Shown here: positions 1-10,683 of the stretch, piece by piece
How the letters are laid out: every line of letters starts with the position of its first letter
How positions within the stretch are numbered: the stretch's first letter is position 1
Assembly (NCBI GenBank): GCA_051453625.1
Contig: JBOZIK010000001.1
Coordinates: 177,784,968 to 177,811,050 of the forward strand
DNA: 26,083 nt
DNA from: Welwitschia mirabilis
Taxonomy: Eukaryota > Gnetophyta > Gnetopsida > Welwitschiales
Reading direction: 5' to 3'
Notes under the pieces: generated by a model
Seen by the model: the letters and a program-made list of their open reading frames with translations, nothing else
What the model was told of the DNA's origin: nothing
Databases searched by the model: none
Program-made: the position numbers and the translations under genes

Positions 1-174
1 CAGTCTCCCTCTTTCTATAAAAAGCTCTCTAAGTGTTTTCTTACCATCCTCCTTGAATTCTTTTCTTCTTTTTTCAGCAAGAATTTCCACAAGTGTTTTA
101 TTACTATTACCTTCAGGTTTGTTTTTATACCTTTCAACAAGACTTTTTATACGTGTTCTTCTATCACTATTCAT
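1..174 (-). CDS. N-terminal leader ORF of LTR element copy A (partial)
   Basis: A continuously open 58-codon frame starts at the ATG complementary to 172-174 and runs off the window. It begins MNSDRRTRIKSLVERYK and is rich in Lys, Arg and Glu. It matches the start of the element's ORF at 18141 (MNNDIRTHLENVSKKC), and both starts lie in the same context just inside a conserved leader, which supports the choice of start. This copy has two related segments, KTLVEIL and KTLRELF, where the other copy has one. No known domain is recognised. It may be a gag-like leader or the start of an element-specific protein. Only the first residues are visible, so function cannot be assigned. Confidence 0.45.
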   Translation of the reverse strand, partial: MNSDRRTRIKSLVERYKNKPEGNSNKTLVEILAEKRRKEFKEDGKKTLRELFIERGRL

Positions 175-840
175 TTTTGAGAAGAATGGGAGGAAAATAA
201 TATTAGTTTAAGATGAAGATAGGTGCTTAGAGATGATCAAGTTTTAAAAATAAAATGAGCTCGAAAAAAATAATGTATGCACTTGGAGTTTATATTCCTG
301 TCCTTCTTTAATACTTTCATCTGTCAGCAGCCCTTTTTTTTCTGATAAGTCTTTTTCTAGATCAAACTTATCACGGTTTCTGAAAATAATTGAAAAAAAA
401 TTTTAAAAAACATTTTCATCTTATTTGTCATGGAAATGATAGAAGGGACGACACACACAAAAAACAAAAAAATAAAAACAGAACTATAATCGAAATAGAA
501 AGTGAAAAATACAGAAAATAGAACTATCTTCTACCAGGTCATTTGGATGTCACAGAAGACAATAGAAACTAATTTATTATAGAAAAATTAAAATTCAAAA
601 ATAAAATTAAGAACAAAAAGTGCATACTATTGGCCTCTTTTATCATGGAGACGATAGAGGAGATGACCATATATTTTTACAGAAAACTGAAACTAAAAAC
701 CAAAATTAAAATACTGCACATAGAAATCCTATAGTTCCTAATAAAATACAATATCGCATAGATAAATAATTGTACAGAGGTCTGATATACTCATCCAAAC
801 GATGACAACCCTTGTACTTCCTTAATAGCCGTCTCGGATA

Positions 841-1210
841 NNNNNNNNNNNNNNNNNNNNNNNNNNNNNNNNNNNNNNNNNNNNNNNNNNNNNNNNNNNN
901 NNNNNNNNNNNNNNNNNNNNNNNNNNNNNNNNNNNNNNNNNNNNNNNNNNNNNNNNNNNNNNNNNNNNNNNNNNNNNNNNNNNNNNNNNNNNNNNNNNNN
1001 NNNNNNNNNNNNNNNNNNNNNNNNNNNNNNNNNNNNNNNNNNNNNNNNNNNNNNNNNNNNNNNNNNNNNNNNNNNNNNNNNNNNNNNNNNNNNNNNNNNN
1101 NNNNNNNNNNNNNNNNNNNNNNNNNNNNNNNNNNNNNNNNNNNNNNNNNNNNNNNNNNNNNNNNNNNNNNNNNNNNNNNNNNNNNNNNNNNNNNNNNNNN
1201 NNNNNNNNNN
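841..1210. other. Assembly gap of 370 N inside LTR A
   Basis: The gap begins within the primer-site remnant and ends inside the LTR. The aligned LTR B (9937 to about 10310) predicts nearly the same distance, so the gap length appears to be a real estimate. Long open frames that cross it are artefacts of translating N. Confidence 0.95.
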
Positions 1211-1882
1211 AAGGCTTATTAGAGAATCTATAATGCAAATATAAAAACAAAACAAAGTTTATATTAAGAAAGAGTAACAAGCATCTTAGGTATAAAATAA
1301 TCAGGTCTCAATGGAGGATACGCAACCCTCCACTAAATGCATGTCTTTCTACAATGCTTAAGATGAATTTCTCATCCTTCGATATCCTATTACAAGAATT
1401 TCTAGTGCAACAAAGATAAGAAGGAGAGTTGAAGAGGGGTTTATGTATAGTAACTCATAACAGAAAAAGACAAACGGTAGGTGCGGGTTGGTATGCTCAT
1501 AAATGAAATGGACGAAATAGTCAAAGGTCACTATTAGAGTTGGTTACATGTCAGTGTCATCCAAATATAATACATTACAAACGATGATTCAGAATGATGA
1601 CTCAATAGTTATTCAGTAGTCTACATCAGTAGTCATCATCCTGCCTGTTGTGGGGATGACCTAGGAAACGATGGTCTTCTTTGATCATTTTCTTAAAGAG
1701 AACTTAGAATTTTTCTCAATAATCCTTCTTCAAAGCTCTGTATATCAGAAAGTGCCTTCAATACATCAAATTTGGATAAGAATCACACATTTTTAAGATT
1801 TCCTCTTATATCTTCAAAATCCTTAAAATTCACCTAATAACTCATAAAACCCAGCAAATAACCACAAATTGGTAGCGTAACA
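855..1882 (-). repeat. LTR A (5' LTR of copy A)
   Basis: The left end is hidden in the N run and is inferred from alignment. The right end is GTAACA at 1877-1882. The sequence from 1211 follows the same order as LTRs B, C and D, including the 'ttatattaagaa' and 'caatggagga' segments. The TATA-like site seen in the other LTRs is degraded here to TTATGTATA near 1441-1449 (plus-strand reading). Confidence 0.75.
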
Positions 1883-2256
1883 ATGACCATTACAATTTGC
1901 TCAAAAAATAACAAAAATAAAATGATTAAAGATTACTAAAATACTTTAACACAACTATATATGTGTGTGTATATAAAGATCATTTGCTTAACTTTCAATT
2001 ACATTAAACAATACATGCAATCATATAAAAAAATCTGTAGTGCATAAAATGCTAAACAATTATATGTAATAAGATAAATAAATATTTGATGAGGGAAAAC
2101 CCCTATAGGGAAAGCACTAGTTGAAGTAGAAAAGCATAAGAGTAGCCTGAAGAAGGAGCAGTAACAGTGATAGCATGGAGGGTGTATGGGATGCAAAGTG
2201 GTAGTTTTGGTTTTAGTTTTAAAAACAACTTATTTAGATAAGGACGTGAGACCTAG
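1883..2256. other. AT-rich flank with short AT/GT microsatellite
   Basis: This is the sequence right of LTR A. It contains a short TA/TG-rich simple repeat at about 1957-1977 and no convincing coding signal. The minus-strand open frame at 1999-2196 has no recognisable domain. Part of it could be the 5' untranslated portion of the LINE that follows, but that is only a guess. Confidence 0.5.
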
Positions 2257-2370
2257 CCATGAACAAAGCTAAGTTCTCTAAAGACAAGAGTGCTTTAGTC
2301 TTGGATATAGACCATGAACAAAGCTAAGTTCTCTAGAGACAAGAGTGCTTTATTCTTGGATATAGACCAT
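2257..2370. repeat. Tandem duplication, 55-bp unit, 2.1 copies
   Basis: Copy 1 (2257-2311) and copy 2 (2312-2366) both begin CCATGAACAAAGCTAAG and differ at only a few bases. A third copy starts at 2367 with CCATGA and then diverges. The low divergence contrasts with the old repeats around it. Confidence 0.85.
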
Positions 2371-2514
2371 GATGCATGCATAGAAATTGAAAAATATTTT
2401 AGTATAGCTTTATAGGTAGACTTATTTCTTCTGGCTAAAGGTCAAGGCTATAATTGATTAGGAACTACGTGGTCACTAAATAGATAGGGGTCACAAAAGT
2501 TTAAGTTATTATAT

Positions 2515-3060
2515 TACCAAATGGACTAGTTATGTTTCAGTTCAATAATAAAAAGGACAGTGATGAAGTCATAACTAGGAGTCCATGATTCTTTGGAGTA
2601 AGAGGACTCAGTTTGGTAAAATAGACTCCCAGATCACAATTAAATCTAAATCTTTTTCAAATATTACCAACTTGAATAAGGATTCTTAGATTTCTAGTAG
2701 AATTTTAAGATGAAGATCTTTTTACAAAGATTATCTCATAATTTGGGAATTTTATTAAGTTAAAAGAGATAAAAATCAAATAAGCTTGATTAATATAACC
2801 TAGATTCTATGTCTAAATAAGTCTAGAAAAAACAAATAAGATTCAATTCATTATATTTCATTTTGAATGGGGTAAGTGCAACTAGAAATTGAATACAAAA
2901 GCTTACCAGTCATTTGTGAAACTTGTGAAGATCAGGGCACCCTCTAAGTAGATGTCCAAATATAGGAATGTTATACTATCACTATGAAAAGAAAGGACAC
3001 TCCAAGGAGTAATATAGGAAAAACAACTGATAGACATGGGGAACAAAAAGGATGAAGGCA
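2515..3060 (+). pseudogene. LINE 1 ORF1 (DUF4283 plus CCHC zinc knuckle), broken
   Basis: The frame from 2517 reads PNGLVMFQFNNKKDSDEV, then a stop, then FFGVRGLSLVK. This matches the conserved core of the DUF4283 domain of plant LINE ORF1 proteins, which bind RNA in the retrotransposition particle. Downstream, about 2690-2870 reads like the domain's end (FLVEF, DEDLFTKIIS, FGNFIKLKEIKIK). At 2879-2940 the text is QLEIEYKSLPVICETCEDQG. This corresponds to the VEYE-LP-x-C-x2-C-x4-H start of the zinc knuckle, with the first two Cys present and the His position replaced by Thr. Several stops and frameshifts are present. The minus-strand open frame at 2903-3139 is its shadow. Confidence 0.72.
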
Positions 3061-3429
3061 GTTTTTGTGGGAAAGAGAGACATAAAAATAAAATTTTATT
3101 ACCATAAAAATAAAAATAAAGAGACATAAAGGAGTACAAAAGTTTTATTTAAAGAGCACAAAGGGCAGAAAAATTTTAACTTTAACCTAATCTAGTGTTT
3201 TTAGACATGAAATAAAAAGATAAAAAACATCAATCTAATCAAAAGAGAATAACATGTAATCAAAGAAGACTACCAAGTAAAATAGAGCAATACAGTAAAG
3301 GAAGACCAAGCAACAAAATTTAAAGAGACAAGGAGATAATGGGAGACTTGGAAAATACCTCACAAGCTACAATAGAGAAAACATTAAATAAAGGATCAAG
3401 GGATCCAAAAAGGGAAGAAAACCTACTTG

Positions 3430-4120
3430 ATGGATTACCTCACTTGAAATTGTAGGGGAATGAAATCCTCCTATAAGAAATAGATTCTGATAGAAATTAT
3501 TGTAAAAATAGCATTAAGTTAGTTTGACTTTAAGAAAACAAAATAAGTAATAAGGAAATGGAAAGATACTAGTAGAACTAAAACATTTTTATTATAGAAT
3601 CATTAAAAAAATTAGGAGGATTAATGATATTAACAAATAAGGAGGCCTAGCTGATAAATTAAGGCCCTCATCACATTTAGATCTATCTTAAGAGGTAGGA
3701 CTAAGTTATTATAAACATTTAAAACTCCTAAGCTACCATGAAAAAGAATCAAAAATATAAGAACTATTACAAAAATTAATAGATGATTAGTGGCAAGACA
3801 TTTTAAACAATGTATCCATAGATGGAAGAAATCGAGAGGGGATAATTGGAATGGAAAAGAAGTAAAAATCCTTAAGGATTTTACAGTGTAATGAGACTTA
3901 AAAAATATCTATCCTAAGATGAAAACACACATGATTAAGAAGGGGGGGTAACAATCTAATCATGTCTAGGATTGACAGAATTTTTACTAAAAGAGAGATA
4001 ATCAATAATATATTAATAAAAGATTGGGGACTTAATAGAATGACTTCAGATCATAGACCAGTTAGGTTTCAGATAAGGGTGAAATCACCACCAAAATGCT
4101 CCTTTAAAATGGAAATATGA
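3430..4120 (+). pseudogene. LINE 1 ORF2 endonuclease domain, broken
   Basis: ORF2 begins with an apurinic-like endonuclease that nicks target DNA. At 3445 the frame reads stop-NCRGMKSSYKK, the family's WNCRG motif with Trp changed to a stop, followed by FDFKKTK where intact copies have an xDFLQETK-like segment. The C-terminal part is the open segment 3962-4120: SRIDRIF and then TSDHRPVRFQ, equal to the SRIDR and SDHRP motifs (the latter includes the catalytic Asp-His pair). The middle part, including the GDFN motif, is too decayed to place. The copy cannot encode an active enzyme. Confidence 0.75.
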
Positions 4121-4689
4121 TGGAGAGGTAAAGAATAAATAAGAAATATGATGAAGAGAATCTGCTAAAATTATAACAAGATCAGGTCCCTCACATTTTT
4201 GTATAAACACCCTAAAAAAGGACAAAATGTAGTTTAACTCTTAGAAGGAGATTGAGAAGGTACTATGGAAGATACAAATAAAACAAGATAAGGAAGAAAA
4301 TAAAGATGACCTTAGATAGTATAAGTATGACTATCTGCAAGAGCTCCAAGAAATTACTGCAAATGAGGAATAGTATTAGAAAGAAATATTTGTAGTCCAA
4401 TAGCTATAAGAAAGTAATAAACACATAAAATTTTTATTTCACTAAGTGCATCAACATAAGATGTATAATAAGATCAAAAAACTCAAGGTGGAAGATAGGC
4501 TACCAAAAAAAGAAGAGAAAATTAAATAAAATTAAATAAGCACCTCAGAACAGTTTAGGAGTAGAAGGCTGTCATGCCTAAAATATTACACATTTCTAAT
4601 AAGATCTCTAAAGAGAAAAATGAAAAATTAAGTAAGCCCATCAATAGGGAATAGGTAAACAAGCCAATGAATCAATGAAAAATAATAGA

Positions 4690-5330
4690 GGCTTATAATA
4701 TAATGATTGGCCCATAGAACTTTTTAAAGTCTATTTCCTTATCCGTGATAAAAATATTTAAGATGTTATGCATAAGATATTCAAAAGATATTCATAAGCA
4801 AAAGAATCCCTATTGAGATGAATAGAACTAAAATATTCCTTATTCTATAGAATATATATGGCAATAGTTTCAGGGATTATATACCAACTAGGATATGTAA
4901 TGTGCTTTATAGGATTTTTTGTAATGATAATGATTTATTGTATCACCCCCTATTACCTAAGGTTATCTCTCTAAATAAACTGGCTTCGTTAGCTACAAGC
5001 ATATGTAAGACTAAATTTTACTTACTTATGAGATTATACATTCTATTAAAAAGTATAAATTTCTTGTAATTTTTACTAAGATTGATATAACTAAAGACTA
5101 TGACATAGTTAGTTAGAATGCCCTAACAACCATCTTCAAGAAATTTGAGCTTATGAAAGACCAAGTTAACCCATGGATGAACATGTAATCCTTAGTCAAA
5201 TTCTACCTAGAGTTCAATGGCATTAGATATGAGTATTTCATAATAGGCTGAGATCACGTATTTCTATTTATTACCGAGGTTCTGCAGGAAATGTTAAGAA
5301 AAGTGGTATTAAAGAAATCAAGATCAGGGA
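4690..5330 (+). pseudogene. LINE 1 ORF2 reverse transcriptase domain, broken
   Basis: From 4875 the frame reads DYIPTRICNVLYRIFCN, matching the family's DFRPISLCNVxYK segment at the RT N-terminus. From 5078 it reads KIDITKDYDIVS and then TAG, corresponding to KIDLSKAYDRVSW, which contains the first catalytic Asp. The Trp codon has become a stop. Further on are NALTTIFKKFEL, an NG-like turn (EFNGIRYEYFIIG) and FLFITEVLQEMLRK, which match the segment after the RQGDPLSP motif. The RQGDP motif itself is lost and the YADD catalytic box could not be found. The order and spacing fit a LINE RT. Confidence 0.75.
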
Positions 5331-5569
5331 ATAAACATTCATTAATAATCATTAAGTAAGTAATACAATTAAAATGACTTGAGTTTTTTCAGCAAGAAAA
5401 AGAAATTAAAAACACAATGAAGTTGTTCAACAAGGCCACAATCCCAAGAGTAAACTGGAATAAGATAAAATCCACTTTATAGAACTAAAAATAATGCATA
5501 GTACTAATATTACCCAGTTCTTAGGATCTAAGAAGGGAGAAAGTAATGATATTTATTTAAGAATCCCAT

Positions 5570-6261
5570 TGAAAAAGTAAAATAAAATTAAACTTTGAAT
5601 CATATCCTTGACAAAATCTAAAGAAAATGAAATACCTAAATAAATTCCTATCCTTAAAAATAAAAGTTATTCTTGCCAACTCCTACCTCATAGATACATT
5701 CAAATACTCAGCTTCCATAATCACCTCTCTTAAGTACATTATTAAGAAAATAAATAGAATGATTAAAACCTTTATTTGGTTAAGAAGAAAGGATAAAAAT
5801 AAAAATCCCCTTTGTAAATGAAGTATCATCTGTTGGCCAAAAGCATTAGGAGGATAAGGGCTTCAGAGACGAGAAGATTATCTTCTAATAGGAGCAAATA
5901 AAATCATTAGAATATTATACACAAAGGATCTTTCCTAGAGCGATTATATGGGATATTAAGAAAGGAGAATCTTAACTTTGGTAACACCTGGTAAACTCCT
6001 ATTAAGAACTTAATGATATAGGTACCACTTTTGAAGACATGGTGAAATCTGTTTTAATAAAATAGTATAGTAAGATTCAAGGGCAGAAGAATTTTTGAAA
6101 GGAAATATACTTAACAAAATCAAAATATTTTCTTGGCTATTACATAAAAATAGGATTTTACTAGAGATAATTTAATTAGATAGGAAATCTTGGTTTTATC
6201 TTTCTATCCCATCTGTGAAAGGAATGAAGAAACTGCTGATAATTTCTTTAAGAAGTGTACA
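5570..6261 (+). pseudogene. LINE 1 ORF2 thumb and zf-RVT region, broken
   Basis: A 64-codon open stretch at 5627-5821 reads MKYLNKFLSLKIKVILANSY and later RMIKTFIWLRR. This is the LINE region after the RT palm, where intact proteins have 'RLxLIKxVLxxxPxY ... FLW'. It continues past the stop as IICWPKALGG, matching the CxPKxxGGLG motif. At 6154-6258 the frame reads DFTRDNLIR, stop, and then YPICERNEETADNFFKKCT, which fits the zf-RVT zinc-binding domain (LTRDNL ... CPxCxxxEETxxHLFxxC) with the first Cys and the His lost. This is strong evidence for one continuous ORF2 relic. Confidence 0.78.
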
Positions 6262-7900
6262 TAGAGTAAACGGCATATCACATTAATGGATAATTACTAT
6301 ACTATCAGAAAGGATCATGAAAGATTGCATATAAAGGCATTATAACTGATACATTGGCAGATTTGAAATATCTACAATCATATTATTTTTACTAATTCCC
6401 CTCTTCCTCTTCCAACAAATATGGTCTCTAATTTAAAATAATACTCTTTCAAAATTAGAGTATCCATAGGTATTTCTCCCCTATTTTAACTAGAGACATT
6501 GAGCCTATTTGAAGCTTACTTAGAAATCTAGTAGATAGCATAGGTTATTGGATGCAAGCCTGTCATGTAGAAACTAAAAGAGAAACTACAAGCAGATATC
6601 ATCCCCCTTTTTTAGAAACTGAAAGGAAGAATCAATGAAGTTCAAGAGAGTAAAAATTAAATTCATAAAGGAAGAATTTATAAGATACCTTAAGATGCTA
6701 AAGGATGAATAAAGAATCCATGTTAATACCAAGGAATAGCAAGAATACCATCATTTCTTCCTAGCAGGAATCCCTAAGCTTTCAAATGGCCACATTTACA
6801 AAAGTTTCTTATTACCCCATGGGGTCTAGGAATAAAAATGGTAGATAAATATTTTATATAATTTATATGCATCTCTAGATTATTAATATTTATTTCATAT
6901 TTCTTAAAGCATTAGAACTAAGGAAAAGGGTCAAGGTACTACATTTATGCCTTCAAGTTCTGGGGAAAAAAGATAAAGGTAGATACATAGGTCTAGTAAT
7001 GGCCTTATGAAGGGCAACAAAGGTAGGTCAAGGGACCCCTTAATACCCCATTCTAAAAAGAAAAAAGCATAAAAAGGAGAGAAACCTTAAAAGGAACAAA
7101 TAAAGTACATGAGGAGGTACAACTAGGATGAGACAAAATTAGGCTTAACCTCATCCTTGAAAGAAAAGATAAAGGAGACCCCATACCTATTCCCTAATGG
7201 TAGACAAGAGTAACTCCAATCCTATCCCCTAATGAATAACTGAGGATAATTCTATTTTCAAGTTCTAGCATGTAGGATAATCCTCATCTAGAACTAGTAG
7301 AAAGATTCATAAAGAAAAAGAAAAAGAAGAAGAGAATACTTGACTAGACCAAGCGTAAGAAGAGATGTAGTAGTTAAGATAGGATTTTAGGAGTAGAGAA
7401 GCTAAATATGAAAGAGGTTAGATACTTAGTTTTGATGATAATAATTAAAGGATTGCAAAAATACCCATACATCATGTTAGGGGCTAGTTACAAAGCCCTC
7501 CTAAGTTCCATCAAAATAATCTATAGAAGGAACATCCTAAAACTTCACCTAGGTAAAAACCCAAAAAGGGCTAATCCTTTAAAAAGTTAAATCAAGCTTC
7601 TAAGGTTCTTATAGATGAGCTAAATAAGAAGCTAATGTAGAATAATAGAGACTTATTTCCTAGCTGCTCGAGCTTTTTATTACCTATAGTTTTTAAGTAA
7701 TTTGATTTTTCTGAGATGGTCCTAGTATAACTATTATGATATTCTTAATTTAATTTGGTAATTTTGTGTTTTCTAATTCTCTTTGGTTTTCAATTAAAAT
7801 CTTGATTCTTCATTACAAATCTCATATCTATGAGTGTTTTCATCTCTCTCATAATGTATTTTTCATTAATGGAATTCTCATTTTTTGTTTCAAAAAAATA
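6262..7900 (+). other. Presumed 3' part of LINE 1, no recognisable domain
   Basis: No domain is recognisable here. The open stretch at 7408-7590 (60 residues, basic) has no known motif. ORF2 of plant LINEs usually extends several hundred residues beyond the zf-RVT region, so the space is compatible with the ORF2 tail plus 3' UTR. The text at 7860-7900 (ATTAATGGAATTCTCA, then a T-rich run and TTTCAAAAAAATA) resembles a plant LINE 3' terminus. Other inserted sequence cannot be excluded. Confidence 0.4.
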
Positions 7901-8029
7901 TATATACATACATATCACAATAGGTATTGGTATCTAGTAGAATGAAAAGCAAAGAAATTGAATATTATAATTTCTGATTTTAATCATATTAACTATAATT
8001 TTTTATACATCTAAAACTTTAATGTAAAT

Positions 8030-9055
8030 ATATCTTACATATATTATAATGAACATGACTATAAAATTAGTTAAAGTTTCTAAGTTACAACAAAAGATAA
8101 GTGTACATGTAATTAAGGCCATTGTCAAAATTAAATATCTTTCGACCAACCTTAGTCAAAGTTATATACATTTCCTTACTTTAATGTTTGTATAATTATG
8201 ACTTTAGTAGGGCTAAATACCTTGAATTTTCATGATAATTATGTACCTATGGATTTACTTATACTTAGTTTTCTTACACTTCAATAATAAATGTTGAATC
8301 ATAATCTTAATTAATGTAAATCACCATGCAATAAGGTAATAATTGTGTAACTATGACTTTAGGAAAGATTAAACATCTAAACTAACTTTTCATATTTGAA
8401 ATCATGATTTAGTCAAAGTTAGATACCTTTAATTACCCTAATACTCATGCAACCATAACTTATAATTAAGGTTATATGTCATATTAGGAATACACCAAAA
8501 GATATATCTGAAATATTTGCCTTTATGCTATGATAATAGTTGTGTAATTATGACTTTATTTAAGATTAAGTACATTTCATTAAAATAAAAAATTCATAAC
8601 TTCAACAAAGTTAAGTATGTTATACTAAGCCAATAATTATAAAATCATGAATTTAGTCAAAATTAGATACCTTAAACTACACTAACAGTTATGAGGTCAT
8701 GACTGACTAATCATATTAGGAATGAACCAAAAGATATGACTAGTAGCTTTTCCTTTGCTTTATGATAATAGTTATGCAACCGTAACTTTAGTCAAGGTTA
8801 ATTATGTTACATTTAACAAATATGCAATGATGATTTAAAGTTACATAACTTACATTAAGCTAATAGTGATTTAACTATGACTTTAGACAAAGTTAGATAC
8901 CTTGCACTACACTAACAACTAGGTAATCATAAATTTAATCAAGGTTTAATGTGTTTCACTATGATGAAAAATGTGTAACTATAACTTTAATCAAAGTTAC
9001 ATACCTTATACTAAGTTGATAGTTATGTAATTATAACTTTGGTTAAAGCTAAATA
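8030..9055. repeat. Degenerate minisatellite, ~50-57 bp unit
   Basis: The phrase GTAACTATGACTTTAGTCAA and variants of AAGTTAGATACCTTACACTA recur through the block, for example near 8346, 8546, 8777, 8870, 8927, 8976 and 9026. The last copies are spaced about 50-57 bp apart. A larger period is also visible: CATATTAGGAAT with a following CCAAAAGATAT occurs near 8480 and again near 8712, about 232 bp apart. No coding frame is supported. Confidence 0.75.
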
Positions 9056-9820
9056 TTACTATAGTAGTAAAATAAACCACTATAGTAATTCAGTAAAATG
9101 CTATTTTTTTATGGACTAATTTATTATAATAGAGTTTAGTATAATGATTATACCATTGTAGTACTTTTAAGATTGTTATAGAAATATGCATTAACGAACT
9201 TTAACTTTATAGGTTAGATAATAAACTTGAAAGTGAAATTCAATACTTTAGGTTGGATTACCATGTAAGATTAGAGGTATTATGGGTATCTAATGGAAAT
9301 AACTATAAAACAAATATTGATTACTATATTTATAATTATTTGTAGATACACTTTAAGCTATGCATCTTTTTGGTTTTCCTTCTACATGACTTTACTTGGT
9401 TGCTTTAAGCAAGCTTCTAAACATGCTATTATCTAAATACATTTACATTAAATGCCATTCATATATTAAAAAATAATTAATGTTTGTAATCTTAATAACA
9501 TTAATATAAAATTCAAAAAATCAAATTAGGATATTGGTATTTCCTACTTGTTTCTTCTTTTATATTGAAAAATAAGTCAAATCCATAATATGAAATTAGT
9601 GAACTAGTATTCTAGTGATTTTAGTATTTAAAAAATAAATTGAGTTTTATCCATGATTCCTTATTACCCTATAATTTTTATCTTTATGAGACTATTAAAA
9701 GGTAGAGTCTTAGTTATACTGCTATAATAGTTTTTATAGACCACTATAGCAATATGCATAAAAGCAAATATTAATACTAAAAATAATGTGATTCATGAAA
9801 AACATCAAAAAACACTAAAA
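9056..9820. other. AT-rich spacer with repeated ACTATAG words
   Basis: No gene is seen. Similar segments with CCACTATAG(T/C)AAT occur at about 9053-9095 and 9716-9765, and a weaker one lies at 9153-9195 (TATAGAAATATGCATTAA against TATAGCAATATGCATAAAA). They are in direct orientation and too degraded to define an element. Confidence 0.45.
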
Positions 9821-9936
9821 TCATAATATATTAATTATGGATGAGAAAAGAATTTAAAATTTAATAATAAACTAAAAATCCTTATCTTTGAAAGTCTTAA
9901 GACTTCTACAAACTTTTACATTATAAAGAGCCTTGC
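9821..9936 (+). repeat. Left host-flank direct repeat (116 bp)
   Basis: This segment begins TCATAATATATTAATT and ends CCTTGC immediately before the LTR B terminus at 9937. It is repeated at 19791-19908 with about a dozen differences by eye. It is the target sequence up to the insertion point. Confidence 0.88.
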
Positions 9937-10521
9937 TGTTGCAGTGCGTATTTGTGTAAGTGCTTAAGTTCAAAAGGATTTTGTCATTCATAAAATAAAT
10001 AGATATCTCACACAATATAACATACTAGTATGAGTGGGAGAAGATCCAAAATGTCCTATTCTCATTAAAGGCTATGAGATAAGACTTGAATTTCTTTACA
10101 AATGACAATAGGAATCAAAAATAAAGAACAATGCAAGAAAATAAAGAATCATGAAAGATGCAAGATGCAACCTAATCTAATATGCAATGCAAAATGATCC
10201 TAATACTACTTGCTTTCATCCTTGATAAAGGTTACCCTTGTTGATCTATCTGAACCAAGAAATTATCACCAGATCAAGGGCAACATAAACCATAGGGGTC
10301 ATCAACAATCTAAGATGCAAACATGAAAATAAAATAAAGTTTATATTAAGAAGAGTAACAAAGCATCTGGGCTATAAAATAGTCAAGCCTCAATGGAGAA
10401 TACATAGCTCTCCACCAAGGGAACATCTTTCTGCAACACTTGAGATGGGTCTTACATCCTTCAATCACCTGTTACAAGAATTTCTGGTGTAACGAAGAAA
10501 AGGAGGAGAATCGAAGGGAAA

Positions 10522-10531
10522 CTTATTTATA
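10522..10531 (-). promoter_or_regulatory. LTR B TATA box
   Basis: The minus strand reads TATAAATAAG here. The same site is conserved in LTR C (13624-13633) and, with one change, in LTR D (19332-19341). It lies near mid-LTR, where the U3 promoter and R start are expected for a minus-strand element. Confidence 0.6.
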
Positions 10532-10644
10532 GAAAAATACAATAGAAAAAGACAAACAGAAGGTGTAGCAAGATGCGCTCATTTATAAGTAAGAAATGAA
10601 CACAATAGTCAAGGGTTGGCTATTAGAGTCAGTTATATATTAGT

Positions 10645-10683
10645 GTCATCCTATCAGGTCATTTAGATGATGAAGGGGATGAC
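10645..10683. repeat. Hairpin motif GTCATCC...GGATGAC in LTR B
   Basis: Perfect 7-bp inverted arms lie at 10645-10651 and 10677-10683, with an inner near-palindrome. Related units recur in the LTRs and internal regions of all copies (for example 12674-12712, 13746-13783, 15804-15843, 1632-1660). Role unknown. Confidence 0.55.

Larger units (their letters stand above)
1..1882 (-). mobile_element. LTR retroelement copy A, 5' part (runs off left edge)
   Basis: Positions 1-840 align by eye with 18010-18740 of the compound element downstream, and 1211-1882 aligns with the LTRs at 9937-11016, 13122-14119 and 18749-19796. The element reads on the minus strand. Its 5' LTR is on the right, followed leftward by a primer-site remnant (about 826-840, cut by the N run), a non-coding leader and the start of an ORF at 174. 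The rest of the internal region and the 3' LTR lie outside the window. The right end is the decayed terminus GCGTAACA at 1875-1882. Confidence 0.8.
2400..7900 (+). mobile_element. Decayed L1-type LINE (LINE 1)
   Basis: Pieces of a plant L1-like non-LTR retrotransposon appear in the expected order on the plus strand: DUF4283-like ORF1 (from about 2515), CCHC knuckle (2915-2950), endonuclease N-terminus (3445), endonuclease C-terminus (3962-4120), RT (4875-5330), thumb (5627-5920) and zf-RVT (6154-6258). Many stops and frameshifts interrupt every frame, so the copy is dead. The 5' boundary is not clear. The 3' boundary is placed at the A-rich end TTTCAAAAAAATA near 7890-7900, a typical style for plant LINE ends, but 6262-7860 has no domain that confirms continuity. 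Confidence 0.8.

Noticed and set aside
791-1280. Three overlapping open frames of 136-154 codons
   Set aside because: They consist almost entirely of translated N from the 841-1210 gap.
1999-2196. 65-codon minus-strand open frame
   Set aside because: No recognisable motif, no conservation evidence, and composition typical of chance openness in AT-rich DNA.
2903-3139. 78-codon minus-strand open frame
   Set aside because: It is antisense to the LINE 1 ORF1 knuckle region, which has clear similarity on the plus strand.
8030-9055. Possible CRISPR-like spaced repeats
   Set aside because: Units are contiguous and all parts vary; there is no constant repeat with unique spacers, and the context is eukaryotic.
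9053-9765. Possible DNA transposon or MITE bounded by ACTATAG words
   Set aside because: The similar ends are in direct rather than inverted orientation and no target duplication could be identified.
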